62,390 nucleotides of DNA, from the NCBI RefSeq assembly GCF_008868155.1, contig NZ_WBKR01000011.1:1-62390 (forward strand). Reading direction: 5' to 3'. Of the stretch, positions 44,408 to 54,411 are shown one piece after another. The DNA is from Micromonospora sp. ALFpr18c. Lineage in GTDB: Bacteria > Actinomycetota > Actinomycetes > Mycobacteriales > Micromonosporaceae. Each line of letters starts with the position of its first letter. Within the stretch, counting starts at the first letter, position 1. A program made the translations under genes and the position numbers. The notes under the pieces are model-generated. The model did no database searches. It worked only from the letters and a program-made list of their open reading frames with translations, and was not told where the DNA came from.

Positions 44408-47400
44408 ATGCGGGAGGATTCACCGCGCTGGGAGGAGATCAACTCCAGCTCGTATGTCTGGGAGCAGGACGGGCTGCGCGAGTTGGCCGGCTACCTGCCC
44501 GACACCGACCCGTTCCACGTCTGGACGAACGTCGAGTTCGTCGGCGCCGACGGCTCGATCAACGAGGTCGATGCCCTGGTGCTGACGCCGAGCGGTCTCT
44601 ACGTCCTGGAGTTGAAGCACTGGCAGGGCGAGATTCGCGGTGACGGTACCCAGTGGGTTCGACGGGCGCCGAACTCCCGGCTCATCCCCGAGGACAATCC
44701 GTACATCCTGGCCAACCGGAAGGCGAAGCGGCTGGCCAGCCTCATTCGCTACTACGCCAAGCAACACGGGCGGCAGCGTGAAACGCCCTACGTCGGTGCT
44801 GCGGTGTTCCTCCACGCGCGGGCGATGCGAGCTGACCTCGACGCGATCGGCAGTCAACACATCTACGGGCTGGAGGGTCACGACTCCGGCCTGCCCGGTT
44901 TGAAGAAGCTGTTGTTGGCCGTGCCCCGTAATCCCGATCACCTGGTGGACGAGGCGCGTGGGCGGGAGATCGTCGAGCTGGTGCGCGGCGCGAAGATCCG
45001 GCCGTCGGTGGCGGACCGCAAGGTCGGCCAACTGCTGCTGCATCCGAAGCCGTTCGCGGAGGGCCTCGGCTGGCAGGATTTCCTCGCCGGCCACACGCTG
45101 GACGCCTCGCTCGTGCGTCGGGTGCGGTTCTACCTGACCAGTCGGGCTGCCGAGCACGAGGTGCCGGCGATCCGCAAGGCGGCGGAGCGGGAGTTCCGCC
45201 TCCTGCAGGGCATCCACCATCCGGGAGTGGCCCGGGCGCACGACCTGGTCGAGCATTCGTGGGGGCCGGCGGTCGTCTTCGACCACCAGCAGGAGTGGGT
45301 ACGCCTCGACCAGTGGCTGCTCCGGCGCGGCGACGCGTTGACGTTGGCCCAGCGGCTGCAGCTGGTGCAGGATCTCGCCGAGATCATCGACTACGCGCAC
45401 TCTCGCCGACTGGCTCACCGGGCGCTCTCACCTCGGGCGATCTATGTCGGCGATCCGGACGGGTCGCGCCCGACACTGGTGGTCACCGACTGGCAGACCG
45501 GCGGTCGGTTGGCCGCCACGACTCAACTGACCCGTCTCGGCACCTCGAGCGACCCAGCCAGCCTGGAGCTGTTCTTCGATGACGAGGTCCGTCGTTATCA
45601 GGCGCCGGAGGCCGAGAACGCCACCCGAATGCCGGGCCACCAGCTCGACGTGTTCTCGCTCGGAGCGCTGGCGTACCGGATCTTCGCCGGGGCTGCGCCG
45701 GCCGCTACGCCGGAGGAGTTGGTTAACGCGGTTCGGGACAGCGGCCTGCACCTGGACGCCGCAGTCGATGGCATGCCTGACATTTTGGTCAAGCTGGTCT
45801 ACGACGCGACCCGGGGCGACCCGGGCCACCGGTTATCCAGCGTTTCCCGTTTCCGCAGTGATGTGGAAGAGGTCTGGGAGAAGCTGACCGCACCGGAGCC
45901 AGAGCCGGTGACCGACCCGCTTTCGGCCCACCGGGGTGACGTGCTCGACGGCGGCTTGGAGGTCAGGGACCGCCTCGGTTCCGGCGCCACCGCGGTGGCC
46001 CTCCTGGTCGCCCGGGAGGGGGAGTCGCGCCCGCTCGTGTTGAAGGTGGCCCGCGACGAACAGCACGAGGAACGGCTGACCGCTGAGGCCCGTACCCTCG
46101 GGGGTTTGAAGCATCCCCAGGTGGCGGCGCTGGTCAAGGGGCCGGTGCGGGTCGGTGGCCGGACCGCGCTGCTGATGGAGTGCGCCGGGGCGCGCACCCT
46201 CGCCGAGGAGTTGCGTGGCGGTCGATTGGCGCTGGACCTGCTGGAGCGGTATGGGCGGGACCTCCTCGACATCGTCAACTATCTCGACGGGCAGGGCGTC
46301 TGGCACCGTGACCTGAAGCCCGCCAACCTGGCGGCCCGGCCCCGCCCGAAGGACAAGCAGCCGCACCTGTGCGTCTTCGACTTCTCGCTGTCGTCGAGCC
46401 CGGCCGACCAGATTGGCGCGGGCACCGTCGGCTATCTCGACCCGTTTCTCGGCCCGCCGCGGCGGATGCGCTACGACGCGGCGGCGGAGCGGTTCGCGGC
46501 GGCCGTCGTCCTCTACGAGATGGCGACGGGCACCCTGCCCCGATGGGGCGACAATGCCAACCCGGTGGTGGTCAGCGATGAGGTGACCCTCGATCCGGCG
46601 GCGTTCGACCCGGCCGTGGCCGACCGGCTTGTGGAGTTCTTCCGCCGGTCGCTGGCCAGGGACGCGGCGGTCCGGTTCGACACGGTCGACGAGATGACCG
46701 ATGCCTGGCGGGCCATCTTCCAGCAGATCCCGCAACCGGCCGTGACGCCGGTCGGGCCGCTGCCTGCGGTGGTGGGGTTGACCCGTGAGTCACCGCTGGA
46801 GGTGACGGAGCTGACCGCGCGGGCCCGCTCGGCGCTGGAACGGCTGGGCATGCACACCGTCGGTGACCTGCTGGACGCCGAGCCATCGGAGCTGACCAGG
46901 GCCAAGGGGGTGCCGGACGCCACCCGTAAGGAGATCCTTGCCCAGGCACGCACGCTGCGGGCGGTGCTGCCCGGCGACAGCGAGCCGACTCCCACCGAGG
47001 AGCAGCCGCTGGCACAGGGCGTCGAGGCGCTCTGTGTGACCCTGCTGCCGGCCACCACGTCACGCAACCACCGGACGGTGGCCGTGCTGCTCGGGCAGGC
47101 GCCCGCCGACGATGGCACATTCCTGTGCTGGCCGGCTCAGAGCGAGGCAGCGCGAGCCACCGGCCGGAGTCAGCCGCAGATATCCAAGCTGTTGAGCGCG
47201 CAGGCCAAGACGTGGTTGGGTAACCCCGCACTGGAGGCGGTACGCAACGAACTCGTGGCGTTGCTCGACGCCCGCGGCGCGGTGATGTCCGCCGAGGAAC
47301 TGGCCCAGTCGTTGATCGCGGCCCGCGGTTCCTACACTGCCGCGCCGAAGCGGTTGCCGCAGGCGGTCGGGCTGGTCCGCGCTGCCGTCGAGGCTGAGCT

Positions 47401-48550
47401 GAGCACCGGCGGGGACGCCCGGTTGGCCATCCAGCGGTTCCGTACCTCCAGCACCGTCCTGGTCGGTCGGGAGCCGGACGATCCGGCGTCCGACGTCACC
47501 GCCGCTGACTTCCTCGGGTACGTGGTGGCGCTGGGCGGCCGAGCCGTCGAGTTGGCTGACGCTGACCCGCTGCCGACCCGGCAGCGCGCTGTCGAGGAGC
47601 TACGCCGGCTGCCCTCGCCGGCCGGCATGCCTGCGGTAGCCGACCTGCGCTTGTTGCAACTCGCCGCGATCGGGAGCAACGACCGGGTCGACGTCAATGC
47701 GCAGGGGCAGCTCTACCCGGTGGGCATGTCGGCGGAGCGCGCGCTGCGGCTGTCGGTCGGTGGCCTGATCGGCCAGCGGCTCGGGCCGCAGCAGATCCGT
47801 GACCGGGTGCAGAGCCGCTTTCCCCGGGCGGAGCGGGTGCCGGACCGCCCCGCCCTGACTGACCTGCTCGCGGCGGCCGAGGTGCCGCTGACCTGGCACG
47901 CACAGGACCGGGTGTACGGGCCGGTGAGCATGCCCGCCTCGGTGACCGGCACCCGAATGGCCACCACGCACGCGCCGTTGCTTGGGCCTACCGCCACCGA
48001 TGAGGTGGCCCAGAAAATCGCCTCGGCCATCGAGCGGCGGTCTTTCCTCGCGGTGCTGGCGCCATGGCGGCGGCTCGGCCCAGCCCGGCGGGCACTGCTG
48101 GCCCGGCTGCCGGTGGCCGAGGTGGATGTCACGGCGATCCTGCTGGAGCGCTTGCGTTCGCTGGGCTTTCCGTGGGAGGCGATCGTGGCGGCGGACAACG
48201 GCTCGGCTTTGGATGCCGACTTCCGCAGCCTCGTGGATCTGGTCCGACACCAGGTGGTGCCGGCCGTCAACGAAGCAATCGCCGCAGCCGACCGACCGGT
48301 GTTGATCACCGAGGCGGCGCCGCTGGCCCGGTACGGGCAGCTCGGGCTGCTCCAGGAGTTGGCCGATCCGACCAGGTCTCGACCGGCGGCCCGACTGCTG
48401 CTGGTGCCGGCCCGTCGACCTGACCCGGCGATGCTGGACGGGGTGCAGTTGCCGCTTACGTCACTGGCCAGCCAGTCGTTGTGGCTCGCCGACGACTGGA
48501 TCGAGTCGTCCGCCAGCGAAGGGATTGAGTCGTGGCGAAGCTCGCCCTGA
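44408..48550 (+). CDS. pglW: BREX type 2 serine/threonine kinase PglW (NERD plus kinase domains)
   Basis: 1380 residues, the usual PglW size. GGAAGGA lies 8 nt before the ATG. Order: N-terminal NERD nuclease-related domain (INEVDALVLTPSGLYVLELK, about 55-75). A degenerate kinase follows at about 250-480 (HRALSPRAIYV where HRDxKxxN is expected; VVTDWQTG). The intact kinase at about 515-770 has a glycine-rich loop RLGSGATAVALLVA, Lys in LVLKVARDE, HRDLKPANLA at about 633, and DFS in place of DFG. Then come helix-hairpin-helix text (LERLGMHTVGDLLDAEPSEL) and a long C-terminal region. PglW phosphorylates itself and is essential in the Streptomyces Pgl/BREX-2 system. It overlaps the next gene by 19 bp. 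Confidence 0.88.
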   Translation: MREDSPRWEEINSSSYVWEQDGLRELAGYLPDTDPFHVWTNVEFVGADGSINEVDALVLTPSGLYVLELKHWQGEIRGDGTQWVRRAPNSRLIPEDNPYILANRKAKRLASLIRYYAKQHGRQRETPYVGAAVFLHARAMRADLDAIGSQHIYGLEGHDSGLPGLKKLLLAVPRNPDHLVDEARGREIVELVRGAKIRPSVADRKVGQLLLHPKPFAEGLGWQDFLAGHTLDASLVRRVRFYLTSRAAEHEVPAIRKAAEREFRLLQGIHHPGVARAHDLVEHSWGPAVVFDHQQEWVRLDQWLLRRGDALTLAQRLQLVQDLAEIIDYAHSRRLAHRALSPRAIYVGDPDGSRPTLVVTDWQTGGRLAATTQLTRLGTSSDPASLELFFDDEVRRYQAPEAENATRMPGHQLDVFSLGALAYRIFAGAAPAATPEELVNAVRDSGLHLDAAVDGMPDILVKLVYDATRGDPGHRLSSVSRFRSDVEEVWEKLTAPEPEPVTDPLSAHRGDVLDGGLEVRDRLGSGATAVALLVAREGESRPLVLKVARDEQHEERLTAEARTLGGLKHPQVAALVKGPVRVGGRTALLMECAGARTLAEELRGGRLALDLLERYGRDLLDIVNYLDGQGVWHRDLKPANLAARPRPKDKQPHLCVFDFSLSSSPADQIGAGTVGYLDPFLGPPRRMRYDAAAERFAAAVVLYEMATGTLPRWGDNANPVVVSDEVTLDPAAFDPAVADRLVEFFRRSLARDAAVRFDTVDEMTDAWRAIFQQIPQPAVTPVGPLPAVVGLTRESPLEVTELTARARSALERLGMHTVGDLLDAEPSELTRAKGVPDATRKEILAQARTLRAVLPGDSEPTPTEEQPLAQGVEALCVTLLPATTSRNHRTVAVLLGQAPADDGTFLCWPAQSEAARATGRSQPQISKLLSAQAKTWLGNPALEAVRNELVALLDARGAVMSAEELAQSLIAARGSYTAAPKRLPQAVGLVRAAVEAELSTGGDARLAIQRFRTSSTVLVGREPDDPASDVTAADFLGYVVALGGRAVELADADPLPTRQRAVEELRRLPSPAGMPAVADLRLLQLAAIGSNDRVDVNAQGQLYPVGMSAERALRLSVGGLIGQRLGPQQIRDRVQSRFPRAERVPDRPALTDLLAAAEVPLTWHAQDRVYGPVSMPASVTGTRMATTHAPLLGPTATDEVAQKIASAIERRSFLAVLAPWRRLGPARRALLARLPVAEVDVTAILLERLRSLGFPWEAIVAADNGSALDADFRSLVDLVRHQVVPAVNEAIAAADRPVLITEAAPLARYGQLGLLQELADPTRSRPAARLLLVPARRPDPAMLDGVQLPLTSLASQSLWLADDWIESSASEGIESWRSSP

Positions 48551-51500
48551 GCCCGGCCGAGGCCGCGCTCTATGAGCTTGTCGGCACCCGGGCGTTCGTG
48601 CGGGCACGCCAGTTGCTCGAGCACGGGGAACTGCTGGACATCCAGTGGGATCCGGAAACCGGTCAGGCGCACGGTCGGCTCGACGGCAGCGCAACCGGCC
48701 GGGTGGCGGCGACGGTGCTGTTGGACACCCGACGGCATGGTCGAGGCGTTGGATGGCTCCTGCGGGTGCGGGCAGGCCGGGTGTGCGCACCTTGTCGCCC
48801 TGGTGCTCGCGACACTCATTGCGGTCGAGCCCCGGAAACCCCGCCCGGTGCGGCAAACGGCGAGTTGGGAGCGGGCGGTCTCCGCACTGGTCCGGGACGT
48901 CGCCCCGCCGCCGGCTGTGCCGGAGTCGGAGCCACCCGGTCTCGGCCTGCAGTTCGACGTTGTCTCCCAGGGCTCGGACGGCGGCGCGGGATTCCAGGTC
49001 GACCTACGGCCGGTGCTGCCGGGCCGCACCGGCTGGGTGCGATCTGGAATCAGCTGGTCAACGTTGAGCTACGCCTACTTCGGCCGGTCGGGGCAGACCG
49101 AGCGGCACCGTCGACTGCTCGTCGAGATCGCCCGACTGGGGAGTACGGGCAACGACCCCTACCACTACTACGACGGCCATCGGCGGGCGTTCGCGCTGCA
49201 CGAGTTCGCCAGCCGGCGAATCTGGGACCTGCTGGCCGAGGCGGACGAGGCTGGGCTGCCACTGGTGCAGGCCGGTAAGCGTGCCGGGCCGGTCGTGCTG
49301 GGTCGTCCGGCCCGGCTCTCGGTCCAGGTCGATCGGGCTGATGGAGAGCTGGTGCTGGCACCGACGCTGTCGGCCGGTGGCGCCCCGATCCCCGTGTCAC
49401 GCGTACTCCTCGTCGGCGAGCCGGCGCACGGCCTCGCCGGGTTGGCGGAGCTCAGCGGGCCGGACGCCCGAGCCGGCGTACCGGCGCTCTGGTTGGCGCC
49501 GCTGGCCGGGACGTTGCAGCCGGGAATGCTACGGGCGCTCGGCGGGCCGGCCATCCGGATTCCGGCTGCCGAGGAGCAGCAGTTCTTCGACCGTTTCTAT
49601 CCGGAGTTGCTCCGCCAGGTCGAGGTGTTCGCCGCCGATCCGGCCGTTCAGCTTCCGACGGTAGGGCCGGCCACCCTGACCGCGACAGCGAGCCCCGAGC
49701 CCGACCAGCGTCTCCGGGTGGCCTGGGAGTGGCATCGTGTCGTCGGGGGCCGACGCCATCCCGAGCCGCTGCGGGACGGGATGTCTGCCGTCGCGGATGA
49801 ACGCCGCGCGGAGCTCCTGCGGCAGGTCGTCGACCTGGTCGCCAAGCCGGTGCCCGAGCTCCTGGACTCGACCGGGCCTCGACTGGCAGCCTCGGCGAGC
49901 CTCTCCGGTGACGCCCTGATCCGGTTCGTCAGTGACGTCCTTCCGCGACTGGCCGAGCTGGACGGTGTCGAGCTGGTCACCCCACCGGACGGCGCGCTCG
50001 ACGACTACCAGGAGACGTACGCCGCGCCCACCATCACCTTCGCCGACGGCGGTGAGCCCGGCGAGCATGACTGGTTCGACCTGTCGGTGCGGGTCACCGT
50101 CGGTGGTGAGCAGGTCGACTTCGTCGCGCTCTTCGCGGCGCTCGCTCAGGAGCAGCAGTACCTGATCCTGCCCAGCGGCACTTACTTCGCACTCGAACGA
50201 CCGGAATTCCAGCAGCTGCGGGATTTGATCGCCGAATCCCGGGCACTCGCGGACGCCCCACCCGGGGTGCTGCGGGTCGGCCGATTCCAGGCCGGGCTCT
50301 GGGACGAGCTGGCCGAGCTGGGTGAGGTCACCGGCCAGGCCGCGGCCTGGCAGCGGTCGGTACGCGCGCTCAGCGAGGCGGCACCCACCGCCGAACAGCA
50401 GATCCCGGCGGGGGTACGGGCGCAACTGCGCCCGTACCAGCAGGATGGTTTCCGTTGGTTGGCCACGCTGCACGATCACGGCCTCGGCGGCGTTCTCGCC
50501 GACGACATGGGGCTCGGTAAGACCCTGCAGACGTTGGCGCTGATCTGCCACGCGCGCGCCGAGTCACCGTTTCTGGTGGTCGCGCCTGCCAGCGTCGTCG
50601 CCAACTGGGCGAGCGAGGCGGCCCGCTTCACACCGGAGCTGGACGTGCGGGCGGTCACCCAGACTGTTGCCCGGCGCGGCGCACCCCTGGCTGAGGTGGC
50701 TGCCGGCGCGGACATCGTGGTCACCTCGTACACGCTGTTCCGGCTGGAGTACGACGACTATCGCACCATCGAGTGGGCCGGGCTGATCCTCGACGAGGCG
50801 CAGTTCGTCAAGAATGCGCAGTCCCAGGCGCACCGCTGTGCGAAGCTTCTGCCGGCCCCGTTCAAGCTGGCGATCACGGGCACGCCGATGGAGAACCACC
50901 TCGGGGAGCTCTGGGCGCTCTGCTCGATCACTGCGCCGGTTGCTGCCCCGTGCCGACCGGTTCACCGACTACTACCGCAACCCGATCGAGAAGGAGCGGG
51001 ACCCGGACCGGCTCGCCCAGCTACGCCGCCGGATCCGGCCGCTGATGCTGCGCCGACGCAAGGCGGACGTGGCGGCCGACCTGCCGGCCAAGCAGGAGCA
51101 GGTCATCGAGGTGGAGTTGGACCGCCGGCACCGCCGGGTCTATCAGGCTTACCTGCAGCGGGAGCGGCAGAAGGTCCTCGGTCTCCTCGGTGACCTGGAG
51201 AAGAACCGGTTCGAGATCTTCCGGTCGTTGACGCTGCTGCGGCAGGCGAGCCTCGACGTGGCGTTGGTCGACCCGAAGCACCAGAATGTGCCGGCGACGA
51301 AGCTGGACGTGCTCACCGAACGGATTTCCAGCCTGGTCGCCGAGGGGCACCGGAGTCTGGTGTTCAGCCAGTTCACCCGCTTCCTCGGCGCGGCCCGGCA
51401 GCGACTGGAGGCGGCCGGGATCAGCTGCAGCTATCTGGACGGGACCACCCGGGACCGGGCTGCCGTCATCGACGGATTCAAGAACGGCGGCAACCAGGTC

Positions 51501-51797
51501 TTCCTGATCAGCCTCAAGGCCGGTGGCTTCGGCCTCAACCTCACCGAGGCCGACTACTGCCTGCTGCTCGACCCGTGGTGGAACCCGGCTGCGGAGAACC
51601 AGGCGGTCGACCGGACGCACCGCATCGGCCAGACCCGCAACGTCATGGTGTATCGGATGGTCGCCAAGGACACCATCGAGGAGAAGGTGATGGCGTTGCA
51701 GGCGCGTAAGGCGGAGCTGTTCAGCAGCGTCCTGGACGGCGGCGAGTTCGCTTCCGCGCAGTTCACCGCCGCCGACATCAAGAGCCTGCTGGAGTAG
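48532..51797 (+). pseudogene. SWIM zinc-finger/SNF2 helicase, interrupted by two frameshifts
   Basis: The GTG start overlaps pglW. Frame 1 (48532 to about 48733) encodes the N-terminus. At ACACCCGACGGC one C seems missing (a CCCC run would restore DTPDG). The next frame gives SCGCGQAGCAHL, a SWIM zinc finger, and continues to about 50940 with GGVLADDMGLGKTLQTLALI (Walker A), LILDEAQFVKNAQSQAHR (motif II) and AITGTPMENHLGELWAL. Just after, near GCGCCGGTTGCTG, a second shift leads to LLPRADRFTDYYRNPIEKER and the C-terminal RecA domain (QAVDRTHRIGQTRNVMVYRM). The whole would be about 1088 codons, a normal HepA/SNF2 protein. The net shift is zero. Either true decay or sequence error; all motifs are otherwise intact. 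Confidence 0.75.
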
Positions 51798-52005
51798 GCG
51801 GCGTCGGCTTCTCATGGGTCTCGACGGGACCCGTCAGATCGGGAAGCCCTCCGCTCTTGAGCCAGTCGGCGAACTGTCGCCGATTCTCCAGGTCGACGAC
51901 AGCCTTGAGGGCCGCGTCGACGGTGGCCCGTGTCGTCGCGGTGCCGAGGATCTGGCCGGCCTCGGCCAATAGCTTGTCATCCACATCAAGGACAGTCCGG
52001 CTCAT
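51778..52005 (-). CDS. VapB-like antitoxin without a visible toxin gene
   Basis: 75 residues. MSRTVLDVDDKLLAEAGQIL then GTATTRATVDAALKAVVDLE has the short ribbon-helix-helix start and 'TRATVxxAL' segment of VapB antitoxins. No VapC (PIN) toxin lies next to it: downstream on this strand is the antisense end of the helicase, and upstream is a non-coding region. Overlaps the helicase 3' end by 20 bp. It could act as an anti-addiction remnant or as a regulator of a distant toxin. Confidence 0.7.
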   Translation of the reverse strand: MSRTVLDVDDKLLAEAGQILGTATTRATVDAALKAVVDLENRRQFADWLKSGGLPDLTGPVETHEKPTPPTPAGS

Positions 52006-52142
52006 GGGTACTCCTCTGGTGAGCGATCATCGCCGATGGCATCGATTGGTCGGCATGCCCTTGATAGCAGACGCTGCGGGAACGCCCTAACGTTCGCCCC
52101 GTAAGCCAACGTCTGGATTTGAGCGTCGCAGGCGTCGGCGCG

Positions 52143-52170
52143 CCTCCCGTCCGGAGTGGACGACGGGAGG
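52143..52170. promoter_or_regulatory. 9-bp inverted repeat upstream of the AAA ATPase gene
   Basis: CCTCCCGTC and GACGGGAGG, spacer 10 nt, lie about 40-65 bp before the ATPase ATG at 52209. It could terminate leftover transcription or act as operator. The following TAAAAAT stretch (52195-52201) may be a -10 box for an almost leaderless message. Confidence 0.4.
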
Positions 52171-52208
52171 GCACCTGCGTCGTCACTTACTGTGGTAAAA
52201 ATCTAGGA

Positions 52209-53528
52209 ATGCCGCTGCGCAAGATCGTGTTGGAGAACTACCGCTGTTTCCGGGACCGGCAGGAGATCGAGTTGGCCCCGGTCACGGTGGTCCTCGGTAA
52301 GAACAACTCTGGCAAGAGTGTGCTGACCCGCGCGCCGCTGGTCATCGCCACGGGCTTCAACACCAGCGGCACGGCACCGCTCGACCTCGACAGGCTCGGG
52401 CCGGACACCGTGGACGACTTCCGAGAGCTCTACCATGATCATCTCACTGGACGCCCGATAAAGCTCGGGCTGGTTGTCGAGGGCAGATCGAGGTTTGCTC
52501 TTGAGGCCGAGATCCAGTACGTGGACAGCATCAACAGCGCGGTCGTGTCGAGTCTGGACATCGTGTCGCCGCAGATCACGGCGATGCTCGTCTCATCACG
52601 GTTGGTCGCGTCCGGCCAGCGCGATACACCCGACATCGACGGGATCGCCGTCACTCCGCTGCCCCAGATTCGTCAGGGTGAGCAACTGGAGTACGAAATC
52701 AAACAGGTTGGACGAGAGCGGACTGTCCTGCCGGTCGCCTTCAAGGGACTCGTGCCGGACCTGAGCGCGGTGCCGGGGCTGACGGACCTGGTCGACTTCG
52801 AGCTAAGTCCCGGCCCGATCCGATATCTCAGCCCATATCGGGAACGGGTCGCTCGGCAGCACCGACTGCCGCTGGGGGCACCGAAGCTGTTGGGCGTGCA
52901 GGGCGAAGGAATGCAGGGCATCCTCGCGGATGACGCCCGCCGAGCGGGTGGCGCCCTGGTCGCACGAGTCAACGAACTCCTGGAAGCGATCGTGCCAGAC
53001 TGGCGGATCGCCGAGATCCCGGACGGCACCCTCTGGTCGACGGTACTGGTCCGGCGGGACAGCGAGGTCAGGGTCAACCTGGCCGACGCGGGTACCGGGC
53101 TGGCCCAGGTGCTGCCGATTCTGGTGCAGTGTGCCCTCGACGAGATGCGCGGCGCTACGGACCTCGCGCCCTTGCAGATCATCGAAGAGCCGGAGATGCA
53201 CCTGCATCCGGCGGCGCACGCCGAATTGGCGGACCTCTACCTCAACACCGCCAGGGCGACGAGCACCCAGTTCCTCATCGAGACGCACAGCGAGACGTTG
53301 CTGCTGCGACTACGCCGCCGGATCGCCGAGCACAACGACATCTCGGCCGACATGGTCCGGGTGTATGTCGTCGAGCAGCGGGACGGTGCCTCGGTGGTTC
53401 GTCGGGTGGACATCGACGAACTAGGCAACCTTGACGACACCTGGCCCGACGGCTACTTCTCGCAGGACTACCACGAGGTCCGAGCCCTCGCTGCCGCACA
53501 GATGGAGCGACTCGACGATGCTTCTTGA
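52209..53528 (+). CDS. AAA ATPase of the OLD/DUF3696 type, partner of a TOPRIM-like protein
   Basis: 439 residues from the ATG at 52209. IVLENYRCFRDRQEIELAPV is the standard start of SMC-like defence ATPases. Walker A VVLGKNNSGKSVLTRA (about 27-41), signature-like VNLADAGTGLAQVLPILVQC, Walker B LQIIEEPEMHLHPAAHAELA (about 322-335) and switch His in QFLIETHSETLLLRLRRRI. Such ATPases pair with TOPRIM or nuclease proteins in Gabija, PARIS, AbiL and retron effectors. The gene overlaps the following TOPRIM-like gene by 11 bp, so both products probably form one complex. Confidence 0.8.
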   Translation: MPLRKIVLENYRCFRDRQEIELAPVTVVLGKNNSGKSVLTRAPLVIATGFNTSGTAPLDLDRLGPDTVDDFRELYHDHLTGRPIKLGLVVEGRSRFALEAEIQYVDSINSAVVSSLDIVSPQITAMLVSSRLVASGQRDTPDIDGIAVTPLPQIRQGEQLEYEIKQVGRERTVLPVAFKGLVPDLSAVPGLTDLVDFELSPGPIRYLSPYRERVARQHRLPLGAPKLLGVQGEGMQGILADDARRAGGALVARVNELLEAIVPDWRIAEIPDGTLWSTVLVRRDSEVRVNLADAGTGLAQVLPILVQCALDEMRGATDLAPLQIIEEPEMHLHPAAHAELADLYLNTARATSTQFLIETHSETLLLRLRRRIAEHNDISADMVRVYVVEQRDGASVVRRVDIDELGNLDDTWPDGYFSQDYHEVRALAAAQMERLDDAS

Positions 53529-54399
53529 CATCGACACTGAGGTCTTCGATGGCGATGACCATCTTCCGGTGATCGAGATCCTCAAGCTGGTCGCACGGGG
53601 ACGTCACGATTGGTCGCCGACCGGCCCCGAGGCGGTACGCGCCGCATCCTTCGTGGCGACGCTCTACGCGGCCAAGATCAAAGGGCCGGACCTGAAGCTT
53701 TGGGCCACGAAGGCTGTCGAGGCGGCAGCGGACCGTGGCCTACCGGCCGCCGCCCGGCCTCGCAGCCGACGGGGGTTCGCGGTGACGACGGGAAATGTCG
53801 GGGCGGTCGCCGATGACCTGGGCAAGCCAGCGGTGCTGGTGGTCGAGAACAGAATCGGCGACGGCGGCTTCGTCCAGGCAATGGCGGCTGCCCTCGACGA
53901 CCAGCGGGTAGTCCAGGCGCTTCGGAAGCGGTGGTTGAAGTTTTGCCACAGCGGCGGCACCGGTCAGATGCCGGCTCTGGCAGCCGACGAGTGTCGGGAC
54001 TTCTCGCTGATCATTCGGGTCGCGATGCTGCTCGACAGCGACCGTGACGATGCCGCCAAACCTAGCCCGAACGACGCCAAGGTCCGGCAGGCGCAGCGCG
54101 ACGGCGTGCCGCACGTGCACATGCTCACCTGGCGGATGGTCGAGAACTATGTGCCCTTCCAGGTGTGGGACCGGCACTTCCCGCACCGCACGGACAAGGT
54201 CAAGGAACTCCGGGGGATGGTCCCGCAGCAGCGCGGATACAAGCATCTCAAAGTTCACTTCGTAGGCAAGGATGGGAAGATGCCTTCGCCACTGATGCCG
54301 GAGGGCCTGATGTTGTCCGAGGCCGACTTTCATGAGCTAGGACCAGACGTGGTAGCCGAGCTGCGGCAGGTGCTGGCAATGATCCACGAGATCCTGTAG
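53518..54399 (+). CDS. TOPRIM-like partner protein of the AAA ATPase
   Basis: 293 residues from the ATG at 53518 inside the ATPase gene. The segment KPAVLVVENRIGDGGFVQAM (about 103-122) supplies a conserved Glu followed by a Gly-rich loop. LIIRVAMLLDSDRDD (about 163-177) supplies a DxD motif. Together they resemble the E...DxD core of TOPRIM/RloB-type nucleases. The C-terminus has LTWRMVENYVP and LRGMVPQQRGYKHLKVHF. Not identical to a named family that I can recall. Function inferred: nuclease or effector arm of an abortive-infection pair. Confidence 0.6.
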   Translation: MLLDIDTEVFDGDDHLPVIEILKLVARGRHDWSPTGPEAVRAASFVATLYAAKIKGPDLKLWATKAVEAAADRGLPAAARPRSRRGFAVTTGNVGAVADDLGKPAVLVVENRIGDGGFVQAMAAALDDQRVVQALRKRWLKFCHSGGTGQMPALAADECRDFSLIIRVAMLLDSDRDDAAKPSPNDAKVRQAQRDGVPHVHMLTWRMVENYVPFQVWDRHFPHRTDKVKELRGMVPQQRGYKHLKVHFVGKDGKMPSPLMPEGLMLSEADFHELGPDVVAELRQVLAMIHEIL

Positions 54400-54411
54400 G
54401 ACACTGGCATC

